From: Strongylocentrotus droebachiensis
Taxonomy: Eukaryota; Echinodermata; Echinoidea; Camarodonta; Strongylocentrotidae
Direction: 5' to 3'
Length of the DNA stretch: 64,000 bases
NCBI GenBank assembly: GCA_035222895.1
Contig: JAVYIG010005386.1
Location: forward strand, 62,001 to 126,000
Below are positions 33,821 to 44,987 of the stretch, one piece after another. The notes beneath the pieces were generated by a model. It made no database searches. It was not told where the DNA came from and was given only the letters and a program-made list of their open reading frames with translations. Made by a program: the position numbers and the translations under genes. Every line of letters starts with the position of its first letter. Position 1 is the first letter of the stretch.

Positions 33821-35740
33821 AGGATAGAGAGTGAGACCCGTCAATTTCGTTCATGCGTTCTTCAAAGCGATATCAATGCGATTCTACTGATGTGACTGAT
33901 GATGCCAGTGATGCGATACAAGTGATGTTCTGATATTGGAATACCCTTTTATCTCAAACTTTTTTTGACGGATATCTTGGAAATGTGAAAAAACTGACTA
34001 ACTGAACAGCATTCCTCAACTTATCACGGAAAGAGATTTATATCTCTTTCAATTCTATTTTGATATTTGTGTTGGAGACAAAGGACGAGAAAGACTCGGT
34101 CAAGGGCTATAACCCTTGCATCTTGGGGGTCACCACTGGTGACCCCCTAGATATATTGTTAATAGTAATACGTCTGTGTAGATTATAGGTAAAGTATATA
34201 TCTCTTTGTGCTTATGACACGTGGAATGTGATTGATATTACAATTTGATAAGTCGTTTTAAACAGGATATTTCTCCTTTATTTACATTCTGTTGTAGAGA
34301 ATATATCGTAATTTAAGCAAGAAGGTTTTGTAGTTGTAAGGGGTTGCAGGGCGGGGGGTTTATGTTCTGTTATTAGGGGGCAGTGTGTATTTATTGCTAA
34401 AGCAATTATGGTAATCCGCAAGTTAAATTCTGGAGTCGACTCTATGTGCTGCTGTGGTATAAATATGAAAATGTTGGCGTGTCAGCATGTTGAACAAATC
34501 TGCCATCTTGCAAAAGAACGATACCTTACTCTAATTATGATGTGCCACGTGTTGCATGTGTTTATAAATTGTTGTGACATGTTTTGTTCTTTGTTACGTA
34601 GCTTTGTAGTTCATTTGTTTCTAAGACGAAGTGGATCCTTCAAATGCTTCAAATACAGAAGGAAAGATAGATGGCATTTCTTTACATGAGTAATATTTTT
34701 TTATAGTGTGATGAAAGTGCTCTGTTGGACAAAGTAAGCTGTATACTATCCATGGCTGCAAAGCGATTCGCAGAATGGTTCATGAAGATTGAATTACATG
34801 AAACCATTGTTTGTGCTTGCTAAAGATCTAACCATTTTCTAGACCTCTGATATACACTTACAGTAATTTGAACACCTTGAAATGCCTTCTCTGTGATCTT
34901 ATGATTTCTCTGATTTTACTACATTTTTCTTCAATTTGTTTTCCCTGTTCTTTCTCATGCATTTTCTGGTGGATGTATTTATTTGATAGACATTTGTCAA
35001 TGAAATTGACTTCTAATTCATTTACAGCTTTTAACATGTTCAATTTGATGATATTCTTGCATTATGCCGTGGGTTGAACAGTAAAAGAAATATACAATTT
35101 TTGATGATAGACAAACTTAATGAGATTTTGATCAGTTGCTCATTTCCAACCAAAAATCTCTGCTGGAAAAGAGTTGTGGCATCTTCACTCCTGCGAGTAT
35201 TTTAATCAGGACACGAGGTACTCAACATTGATCCATTTTATCCAACCTATCATGTTGATAGTTGGTAAATCTTTTGCAAAGCTCACTAACTTTAACACAC
35301 GTGCTTGTGGCCTTGTGCACACCCTGTGCCCTGTTATCACGAAGCTTAGCAAATGATAGTACAATTAGTTTTCACAATCATTCACAAAAAAATAATTTTT
35401 AAGATTATTTGCTAAGCTTTGTGTTATTGGGCACTGGTTTGTTTCCCAGGTTAGAATCATAGATGCAATGCAACAATGTTTCTAAGTGACCAGATTACAT
35501 CGGTTGTTTGGCACCAGGAGGGCATTAAATGGTATAATTTGAAAGCCCTTCAGGCACCAAACGACACATTTTGCAAGAACCCAGGATGTGCTTGATATCT
35601 CGTAACTGATTTTGTTTCATTTCTAGTTCAACCCTTGATCAATGACAACATGTTTCCTCAGATTTGCCAACGGCGTGATACCTGAATATGTAATGGTGCA
35701 CTTTCTATGTACAATCCTAGTAAATAAATGGCTAAAATTA
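33821..35740 (+). other. Probable eIF4A 3' UTR
   Basis: AT-rich, without convincing open frames. AATAAA at 35,722-35,727 is a plausible end, which would make a UTR of about 1.9 kb. Earlier cleavage is possible. Confidence 0.45.
35326..35440. mobile_element. Small MITE with TGCCC...GGGCA termini
   Basis: GTTATCACGAAGCTTAGCAA and its inverted counterpart TTGCTAAGCTTTGTGTTAT are enclosed by TGCCC/GGGCA. A half copy occurs at about 28,190-28,220 in eIF4A intron 4. Confidence 0.75.
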
Positions 35741-35839
35741 ATTCACATAATGTAATTTATGTCTCCTGCTTACTGATGTTTTTTTTTATTACAGTGGAAT
35801 GTTGTGATAAATTACGTAAACTCGCATTATCTATAATAA

Positions 35840-36140
35840 TAATACGCTAAGGCTCCGCGGGGGGCGCGACGTCTCCGCCAGCCTTTGTATTCTATTGTTT
35901 TTTAATGAGATCGCCGACCGAAGTTGGTGCAGCTATCTCCTCCTGAACCCTCCCCTCGGGGTCCCGGTGCCCGGTGCCATCGTCCGCGGGAGAGTCTACT
36001 CTGTGGAATTGGCTATATTCCGCCAGAGGTCCTCCTCCGTGTCGACGTCCAGGGCGAAAACAGACGCGACATGCATAATGCAGGATATGCGTGACGACAG
36101 AGATACCTCATGGATATTCAACATGACATCCGTAGACACA
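35840..36140. other. GC-rich, CpG-rich patch, function unknown
   Basis: It stands out from AT-rich surroundings, with many CG dinucleotides and an open frame of 90 codons on the plus strand. The minus strand reads FALDVDTEEDLWRNIANSTE followed by a stop, which looks protein-like but has no clear start or splice partners. It could be a pseudogene, an exon of an unseen gene or a promoter island. Confidence 0.3.
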
Positions 36141-36299
36141 CGACCGATGACCATCCACTCACATTAAGTTGCGTATTAAATGCACGCTAAATGGGTACGA
36201 CTTACCCCGTGTTAGGTATCTTTCTATAGGATGTGCTTTGCATGTAGTAGCTGCACAAGAGATGAACGGGGCTTAATTCCCGTCGACGTCCAAACTTAG

Positions 36300-36810
36300 A
36301 GACCTATTTCCATCATGATTGCCGCGATTTTTATATAGTTTTCGTGAATGGAGGTATGAAATCAAAGCTTATTTTGTGATTATTACGGCCATGTATACTC
36401 AAGTTTGATTATCATTTTCTAAAGGAAAGTTTTCACAAGAAAACCAATGGACTGACACTTCAGTCGCAAGCTGCTTTCATTCAACACACAGTACAGCTGC
36501 GTGCTCGGGAAGCTCCACAACGGCACCGGGCATCCCAGGCGTCCGACGCCTGCGGCGCCGGTGTTCGAGCTTGCTGGAGTTAAGCTGAAGTGTGTGTGAG
36601 TTCAGCTGAGCTCGAGTCGAAGAGATTTGACACTTTGAAATTGTTATCTGTTGGTTTGCATCATTATTGCCGCGATTTCAATATAGTTTCGTGAATAGAT
36701 TAACGAAACCTGAGCTTAGAATTAGTAAAAGTATTACTAATGTCTACGTTTTTAAACGACTGTCTGATTTTCTTATGAAAATTTTACTTTGAAAAATGAT
36801 TATCGAAATT
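36300..36810. mobile_element. Degenerate fold-back element
   Basis: ATTGCCGCGATTT...TATAGTTTTCGTGAAT occurs at about 36,320 and 36,668. The segment GATTATCATTTTCTAAAGG at 36,408 recurs inverted at about 36,765-36,800. The centre (36,480-36,605) is itself a hairpin around GGCGTCCGACGCC. No coding capacity. Confidence 0.5.
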
Positions 36811-37127
36811 CATGGTCAGAAATAATCACAATCTAGGAACTATTATTATGTTACAATTCTTGCATCAAATCAATGCATGAAAACTTAGTTATTGAACTAG
36901 AGAATTTTTTTTTTTTTTTAAATAGGCAATTATGAAGTAGGATGTAGGAAGCCTCAAACCTTAGCCTACTAAACAAATCTCAACAAAGTGTAGGCCTATC
37001 CTTTTATGAATCAATGAAAAAGTAGCCCCAGAAAAAAGAACCCCCAAAAGTTGAAAAAGTAGCCCCTGAAAATTTTCCGAAAATTTGAAATGGAGCCCCA
37101 GAAATGAAAAACTTAATTTTTTGCCTG

Positions 37128-37440
37128 CGCCCCCCTCTAGAATTCCGCGGATTTCCGCGGGTCCTGAGTTGAGTGTATATATAGGCGTGGGGTCTATGGG
37201 TTTCAAGGGGCCATAAACCCCCAAAAGCTCAGGGGGTTACGTTCTTCAAAGTGGGGGGGGGGGAGAGATCAGATCGCAGCAAGTTGAGTGTATATATAAT
37301 ATAGGCGTGGGGTCCACGGGTTTCAAGGGGCCATAAACCCCCGAAAGCTTGGGGGTTTTAGGCGTTTAATTAGGGTCAGATGAGCATTTTTTTTAATACT
37401 TTATTTGTGGCACCTGCGGGTCACTAATTGGCGTGGGTCA
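37128..37440 (+). repeat. Relatives of the 15.5-kb compound repeat, plus a CCGCGGATTTCCGCGG palindrome
   Basis: GTGTATATATAGGCGTGGGGTC...AAGGGGCCATAAACCCCC is present twice (about 37,170 and 37,290), followed by the TTTTAGGCGTTTAATTA...GGTCAGATGAGCATTTTTT word known from 15.5-16.0 kb. At the left edge is CCCCCTCTAGAATTCCGCGG with its palindromic continuation. Confidence 0.7.
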
Positions 37441-37525
37441 ATACGTAGAGTTGCGTAGTGTTGCGTACCACCTACGCTGGCCTACGTTACTATATGCTGA
37501 GGGACGGAAAGGGGTACGCAAGATG

Positions 37526-37806
37526 CAGTGGCGGATCCAGGGGGGGCCCGGGCCCCCCCCCTTGAGAAAAAAAATCATGTAAAATCACGCGATTTTTTAC
37601 ATTTTTGGGGGGTTGGGCCCCCCCCCCCTGGCGCTCAAGGGGGGAGTGCAAATTTTAAAATTTCTGAGGACCAAAAAAAAAAAAAAAAAAATGTGCTCAC
37701 TACCCCCCCCCCCCCCCCCCCCCCCCCCACTGAGCGACTTTTCGGCTGGCTGAGTCGTTGCGATTTTTTTTTGGACTCCAAAAAAAAAAGAAAAAAGTGT
37801 CCGCTT

Positions 37807-37848
<42 letters not shown>

Positions 37849-37945
37849 ACTGAGCGACTTTTCGGCCGGCGCGATTTTCAAATTTCGGGAGCAAAAAAAA
37901 AAAAAGTTGGGCCCCCCCCCCTAAGAAATCCTGGATCCGCGCCTG
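37526..37945. mobile_element. 420-bp hAT-like MITE with 8-bp target duplication
   Basis: GCAAGATG flanks both sides (37,518-37,525 and 37,946-37,953). Termini are CAGTGGCGGATCCAGG and CCTGGATCCGCGCCTG. The interior has two units, each ending in a long C run and CACTGAGCGACTTTTCGGC. The second C run (37,808-37,848) is 41 nt long. Confidence 0.9.
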
Positions 37946-38269
37946 GCAAGATGAACAAAAACAATTCAACATGTTTAATTTTTTTCGCGTACTTTAGGCA
38001 TAGAAACTTGACGCAGAAAGTACGTCTTTTTACGCAACAGTACGCTACCCTACGCCAGATTGACAAAGCAGTAAAAGCTTTCAACACAGTAAGCAACCAT
38101 AAGCAAACCCGTACGCCAGCCTACGCATAACCTACGCAGGAACTTTTTTCCCATTAATACGCAGCCTAATTTCTGCGTAGTCTGTACGCCACTCTACAGA
38201 ACTCTACGCAGTTCCAGTGGCTTAAAGAATAACTACCGGTACAGTTGGATTGTTTTTTAAATTTAATAT

Positions 38270-38507
38270 AAGGCCAAATTAAAAAAAAAACATGCTTAAA
38301 GCGTCCTGTTTTTTAGAAAAATGGGAGGAGGCCCTTTTTTTTTTTTTTCTTTCAAAATGGCCGCTCCGTACATTTTCCATGACATTCAGGCTATTTTTCA
38401 AGATGGCGGCCGAGATTTTTTTTTTTTTTTTTTTAAGTCAGAAATACATTTTAGCAGTGCTTTTTGTGTTTTTTTTCTTTCAAAAAAAAAAATAGGAGGC
38501 GGCCCCT

Positions 38508-38539
<32 letters not shown>

Positions 38540-38590
38540 AAAAAAAAAAATTGGAGGCGGCCCCCAAAAAGGAAGCGGGCGGGGACGCTA
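38270..38590 (+). repeat. A/T homopolymer-rich low-complexity stretch
   Basis: Runs of A or T of 9 to 25 nt alternate with GGAGGCGGCCCC words. Apparent Phe/Lys-rich frames are artefacts. Confidence 0.85.
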
Positions 38591-38844
38591 AACATGTATA
38601 TTTTGTAATGGCCTGAATGGCAAATAAAGTTCTTGGTGGTTTTAATTTAGACAGTCTCTATATATCTATTTACACCCCCGCCCCCCTCTAGAATCCCGCG
38701 GATTTCCGCGGGTCCTAAACAAGTATATTTTTTTAATGGCTTGAATGGCAAATAAAGTTCTTGGTGGTTTTAATTTAGACAGTCTCTATATATCTATTTA
38801 CACCCCCCGCCCCCCTCTAGAATCCCGCGGATTTCCGCGGGTCC
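38591..38844 (+). repeat. Two tandem 127-bp units ending in an 18-bp palindrome
   Basis: 38,591-38,716 and 38,717-38,844 are near-identical. Each ends with CCCCCTCTAGAATCC then the palindrome CCCGCGGATTTCCGCGGG. The same ending occurs alone at 37,128-37,165. Confidence 0.9.
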
Positions 38845-38847
38845 AGC

Positions 38848-39110
38848 TAGTAATAATAATATTCCGCTTAATACATTGGCAATGTCTCTATGCGCTCTAC
38901 AGATATACTATTACCCCGGTCATCGCATTCAGGCATCATTTCACAGACGCTCACAATAGTACTACTACATTAACTTTCGCATCCTACCGGGTAGTCGGGT
39001 ACCCATTAAACACCTGGGTGGAGAGTGGCAAATGTATATTAATGTCTTTCCAAAGGACGTTGGTGCCGGGCTGGGATTTGTACCTTTGTGATCTGCAGTC
39101 GGGTAACTGG
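38848..39110 (-). mobile_element. Degraded tRNA-derived SINE
   Basis: It has an (ATA)n tail on the left and the body word CACCTGGGTGGAGAGTGGCAA shared with 3713-4003. The decayed head at the right has a corrupted B box. Confidence 0.65.
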
Positions 39111-42100
39111 TCCCTCAAATCCTATTGGTTTTTAAGTAACATAGAACCAAGTTACGTCATTCTTTCAATGAGCGGTTCCAAATTCGCCAAGAGTCTTTGA
39201 TGAATCGGCCTATGTGTAATTTACCTTTATAGGAGAGCAAGACATTTTCTATTCTTTTTGTTGGAATGTCTAATTATCTCGTTAAAACAAAAATCTCCTA
39301 GTCATGAAAGCTACAAGCGATTTGCTGCACCATAGGTTTGCATGTGGAATTCCCCTCGTTACAATGAAATCTAGATATTTTCGTGCTTGATGCGAGTCTT
39401 CTCCATAACAACGACGGGAAAAACATGAGGATTATGCAAGTTATATGTGTAAATTTCAGCATGGCAGTCATGCTGAAATTGCACTGTACCATGCAAATTT
39501 GAAATTAATTGAATTAAACTACATGTACATGCATTCTGAGTAACTAGGGTCAAAATGTTTTTAAAAATCCTTGGTTACATACCGGTACATACAATTTTGG
39601 GCAGCAAAACTTGGGTTAAGGGCACTTATTACACCTCCTACCCAATCAACAATTTTATATTTTCGTAATGTCCTGCCTTGATTCTTACTTTTGAAAAAAT
39701 TGGATTCGTGGGGCTTTTAAAGGGGGAAAGGGAACACTTTCTAGGGGGTATCAGCCCCTGGACCTAGTTCATGGCCAAACGCCCCTTCCCGACGGATTTT
39801 TTTTGTCGTTTGTATTGTACCATGAACCTACTAGTACTGTCCAGTCATAATACTGACAAGTTTTAGTGTGGGGCATGGGGTATAATGATATCGACCCGAC
39901 GACTTTCGGGGTATGTTGTGGGCGGGGGGAAGCTCAGGGGTCTTATGCCCGACAACCTTTTGCTGTTTTTAACTATCAGAAACTCACAAATTTCGCTAAA
40001 ATGTGGTCGAATGTCGGTAGTAAGTTCGAGTAAGTTACTAGTAGTAGTATCACAAAGTGAATCATTTATCATGAGAGGGTTTAAACCTACTACCACCGGA
40101 CCACGCCATCCACATGGTTAGCTGTTCTATATATACAGGCAATAGTCAAAATCACAAAAAATATGGTTAGTATTTTCTGTTTGTATCGTTTTTTATATTT
40201 AAAGAAGAAATGCTTATCTCGCATCTTAATCAAATGTATAGCATTTAATATTTTGTGTTAAATCAACAAATGAAAATTCTATTGTGATAACTTCTTTACT
40301 TCAATAGCTTGATGGAAAACAACACAAATGAAAAATTGAAGGCTAACCACTGATATGAATATTCAGCAGAGCATCACGTGATTAAAGTTGATGCATATTC
40401 ATGAACCCGGTTCCATAATAGCTTGCTTGAACTGGCAGTTCTAAGCGTGTGTAATAATAGTATTAATAGGAATCTACTCTAGTAATGATTATGATATGAT
40501 ATAAGTAATAATTATGATAATGATAATAACTTCAACAATGGCAAAAATAAAAACAAAACTAGCAAATTTCAAAGAAAAAATGAAAATATGATAACTAAAT
40601 AGAATAGGAGCGCTATGAAAATCTCTAGTCAACTTTGCCAAGATCGTGTTTGCAACATCTTTCCCTCAATATTCATTGCTTCATATAGGCCATTTTCATA
40701 TCATTTATTGTCCTTTTTTATTCCAATAAATTTGTTTTTCTTCATGCATGCCCCTATATAGCCAGTTATATATATATTTACATGTATATGTATACATATT
40801 TATGTATGCAATGCATGCACCTTCATAATGCAACTTCAACGCAAAATTTCTTGAACTTTTAAAAAAATGAGACTGCCAATTGAGCTCAACTGTTTTCATG
40901 TTTGATATATCCATAATCGTTCATTTTTATAAACATATTTTCATCGAAAATTTTAATGACCCAACAGAAAAGATTTATCCTGGAATGGGTGTCCGACTAG
41001 TTAAAAAACATATTGAGCATAATTATCAACACTTTGGGCGGGACTTTGGGCCCGTTTGTGACTGATTGTTTTAAGTCTATCTGCACTAATTTGGCCAGGA
41101 GGCCGGGGTACGTACCTCACTGCATGGTCACTGGCAGGTGGTTATCTCATCAAATCAGCTCTCAATTAACATAAGAAAAAGGGGACCAATGGGTACCGCT
41201 TAGGCATTGTTGGCTATATAGAGGCCGACTCTCCCAGAATATATTTTCACTCACAGAAAATTCATTACATTTACACACAGTTATATTTTGTACAACATGT
41301 AATGTTCTTCATAACAAGCAAACGGATATATTATGTTACGATAAAATGTTGACTTTTGTGGTTCAAAACAAAATATCGTTTCTAGAAAGGAACAAACAAA
41401 CATTCTTTTTAGTTTTAGAAATATAGAATCTACAAGCTTACGAGGAATACCATAATTTGCATATTAAAGTGAGCCCTCTGTTGCTTTAAACAAGCAATGG
41501 CAACATGAAGGCGCGCTATCACTCAGCAGATACCACTTGAAATTGTACTGAAAAAACATCGACCGTATTCCTGTGTATGGTTTGAACATGCAAGTAAGTT
41601 TGTTATTTTATGTTAATTAACTTATTGATCAATTCATGCTAAAACTAGATCGGTAATCAGACAGATAAATGTGTTTTGTATTAATCATTCTTGAGGTAAT
41701 GTTGGACGGACGGACGCGGACGAGATCCTGAGACCGGGCAGCTGGCACCTACTCCGGCGCGCTGGCTCGGAGAGCGTTGGGGCTAGGTCCGCGCCCGGCG
41801 GCCTGAGCTGTGCTGTGTGAGACTGAATGAGAGTGAGATGATAAAGAAAATAAAAGAATGTGAGGACTGAGGGTTTGCTGTAGCCTTAAACTGGTACAGG
41901 CTTGGTGATGTATGAAATATATGATATTGCGGCCGCCCCCGCCTCCGTCTTCAACCTCGACCTCTACGTCGGGATTATTCTCATTCCCAGCTGGGAACTG
42001 ATTCTTTATATCTGTCAGGATATTCGTCAGCCGACATCTTATTTATAATGTCCGAGCGGTTAAAGTAATTAGGTCTTATCTTTTATTTGAGGAAAGACGG

Positions 42101-42480
42101 GGGAAGCTACAATACTTATTTACGTTTGTTTCGTCGAAATATACGACTATGAGTATGACGGAGTACCAGTTAAGAAGAGAGACAAAGTGTTTAAAGACTC
42201 ATAATTTCAGTTTCAAGACAAAAGAAAATGGTCAACTTTTATTAATGCATGTACTTCAAATATTTACAACATCTTAAACACCACTGTCACAATTCCTTGT
42301 GCTAATATAGACTATTATACTTAAGTAATTTATATTATTGTTGTTCTTATATTCTAATAGATCTCTGTAGATTACATGTAATAAATTGAAGGGCAATGCA
42401 ATGATTCATAGGATTATGGGACTTGGGAGTTTTTTCGTCTTAGTTTAATTCCATAGCATCATATTATTATGGGGAGAGGT
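39111..42480. other. Intergenic stretch without a recognisable gene
   Basis: AT-rich DNA. It contains a perfect hairpin at 39,452-39,480 (arms AATTTCAGCATG and CATGCTGAAATT, 5-nt loop), family D copy 3 at 41,079-41,230, and a GC-rich patch at about 41,700-41,830. No exon with splice signals could be supported. Confidence 0.55.
41079..41230 (+). repeat. Dispersed repeat family D, copy 3
   Basis: GGTCACTGGCAGGTGGTTAT and the downstream words CCGCTTAGGCATTG and ATATAGAGG correspond to copies 1 and 2. Confidence 0.75.
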
Positions 42481-42489
42481 GGACTTAGC

Positions 42490-43425
42490 ATATTCCTGCA
42501 TCTTAATAATAGTGGTTCATTAATTCCAGCATCTTAATAGTGGTATATTAATTCCAGCATCTTAAAGGACAAGTCCACTCGAAAAATAATTTACTTTCAA
42601 TAAAAGCAGAAAAATCAGACAAACCAATCAAAAAAAGTTTGAGCAAAATCGAATAACTAATAAGAAAGTTATGAATTTTTGAAAAAGTATGTAAAACTAT
42701 GAAACAATGAGATTCACAACACAAATTGCCAAGATGGTTATCAGTTTGTGACGTCATGTCCTCACAACTTATCAATTGCTTTACATAGTTTAATCCCATT
42801 AATTTCCCTTTTTATCCCCCAAAACTAGATTTCCCCATGCCTTTGCCCAGGTTATATGATTTGTATCATATTGCGTGCATGACATTTCCCAAAAACTTTT
42901 ATGAATTTTGAAAAATTGATACTATTTTCTGAATATTGTATATATTCATAATTATTGATTTTTATATAAATAGTTTATCAAAATTCAATTTTTCATGATT
43001 TAACTAGACAAAAATTACTCTTTATTTGTGCATCCACACAAAAACATATTACTAAAAATCTAACTTGGATACTGGTGTGAAGAAATAAGATTTTTAGGGT
43101 GAAAATAGGAAATTTATATTATCAATATAAAGAAAATAAGTGGATAGTGAGGACCATACGTCATAGACTCATGAGTGAGTTGCCAATTTGTGTAGTGATT
43201 TTCAAAGTTTTTCATGTCATTAAAAATTCATAACTTTCTTATTAGTTATCCGATTTTGCTCAAACTTTTTTTTATTGGTTTGTCTGATTTCTCTGGTTCT
43301 ATTGAAAGTAAATTATTTTTGGAGTGGACTTGGGCTTTAATAGTGGTATATTAATTCCAGCATCTTAATAGTGGTATATTAATTCCAGCATCTTAATATT
43401 GGTCCATCTTAATTCCAGCGTCGAC
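42490..43425 (+). repeat. 28-bp tandem repeat, split by a MITE
   Basis: Units of TAGTGGTATATTAATTCCAG plus CATCTTAA lie on both sides of the element at 42,566-43,336. There are about two and a half units to the left and three to the right. The phase is kept across the insertion. Confidence 0.9.
42566..43336. mobile_element. 771-bp MITE, Kolobok-like (TTAA target duplication)
   Basis: TTAA flanks both ends (42,562-42,565 and 43,337-43,340). The ends are long imperfect inverted repeats of about 110 bp beginning AGGACAAGTCCACTC and AGCCCAAGTCCACTC. TTAA with AG-starting termini fits Kolobok better than piggyBac, whose termini start CCC. It has no transposase frame. Confidence 0.85.
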
Positions 43426-43430
43426 TTCGT

Positions 43431-44740
43431 TCTGTACCTTCATATTCCAGTTGTAAATAACGTCTAGTTCCTTAGATGGCTATGGGAGGATTTCTAGGGA
43501 GAGAGAGAGAGCTTAATTATGTGTGGTTCCGACGAGCGCCCAATTCCAAGTCCTCGCGTTTTAGAAATATTACGGGTTATAAAGACATAATGCGGACGTG
43601 GGGGAAAACGATGCGCTGAGCGATCTTGGAAAGCATACGCACAGCGTATAATGGACTTAACATGAAGACTGTGCTAGTTCAGAGCAAAATATCTAAATAA
43701 ATCTCTTATTTTACCATTAATTAAATACAACACTCTGAATGACATATCAGTTGCAGTAAATATTAACAAGTTACATTGCTTAAACAACTTTCCATCCGAA
43801 TTCATGTGATATACTTGTAAACAATTAAAGTTTAACATCTTAAAGCATCTCAATAAAAGATCCAATGTCAAGCGCTCGTATATGCAAATTAGTTACGTAC
43901 AACACTGTATTGTGCGTCGGTGAATGACGCGCTTGAAAACAACAATCATTTAAGTTAGGTCTCTTTGTTACGTCACGACCACGGAGCGGATCGTTACAAT
44001 ATTGATATCACCAAGCCTTACCGGTATTGACTTGCAACCGCCTGTCCTGCGCTCAAAATGATTCTCTTCAAATTTAATTTTGTAATGATAATGTTCACAC
44101 ACAAACAAAAAATCCATGGGTTTGCCAGTTTGGCCTGGCTTGGGCTTGCGCTTGTCTAGACAGAAATAATCGTCTGGTATCAGGTGGTATTGGTAATTTC
44201 TTAATAAAACTGACATTTGTCAACCTTCCCCATCCCCATACACGGGCGGTACTCGCACAACGCCATCGGGGGAAAAATACTAACTAGCGATGTTGGTACA
44301 AATGTGGTAGTACAAAAACTTTTCCCCTGCTTTTCTTTATTTAGAATTTTCAGATCTAATTGTCTGATTCATAAATCAGACATAAGTCTAAGAATGTTTA
44401 GGGTCTATATTTTTGTTTCTTATTTAAAATTCATAAAATTGTCATTACGTAATTCCAATGGGGAAATTTATGGGCTTGCTTTATCAAATCTATCCAATTT
44501 CATCTCAGAACCAGTGAGTTGTACTGTTCAATGTATTCAAATTGTAAGCTATGACACGACCCGGCCGATGTATTTCTGCCTTTCCTGGTCAACTTACCAA
44601 AACAAAGCCGATGTCCAATCAGATCATTCGTTTGATATTGGTTTATGAATATCAAAATATCAATGGGTCAGCCAAGCTGGTCTCGTACGTAGCTATTGGA
44701 CGTTCAAAAGATTTCAATGAATATTCATTGTACTCTAATC
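43431..44740. other. Intergenic stretch upstream of the zinc-finger gene
   Basis: AT-rich, with short open frames of up to 143 codons but no domain or splice context. It presumably contains the zinc-finger gene promoter, and no TATA box is obvious. Confidence 0.5.
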
Positions 44741-44743
44741 AAG

Positions 44744-44767
44744 ATGGCTGACAACGAATCTTGTTGA
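44744..44767 (+). promoter_or_regulatory. Candidate uORF and 5' UTR exon of the zinc-finger gene
   Basis: AAGATGGCTG gives a strong start context followed by a 7-residue frame ending TGA. A donor ATC|GTAAGT at 44,820 pairs with the acceptor at 44,973-44,974, 13 bp before the main ATG. A non-coding first exon carrying this uORF is therefore likely and would damp translation. Inference only. Confidence 0.4.
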
Positions 44768-44987
44768 CAAGTCTGTCTCGAATTACAAATTAATTTAGGA
44801 GCTAAATGAGCAAGCTATCGTAAGTCAAAGTTCATATTTCAGTTTTTGCTATTTTACAATGACAGTGAATGTAATATTGCAGCCAAAGTGGATATGATGA
44901 AGACGTAAAGAGTGAAAAAGATGTGTGTACTATGTTTAAGTAATCTTTTTTTGTCGTTAACATTTTTTCTTGTAGGCCTAGTGCAAA

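Noticed and set aside
37528-38130. 200-codon plus-strand open frame
   Set aside because: It runs through the hAT-like MITE and its C homopolymers and continues past its end. Composition is Pro/Lys low complexity, with no domain.
42566-43336. piggyBac MITE
   Set aside because: The TTAA duplication fits, but the termini start AG rather than CCC, so Kolobok-like is preferred.
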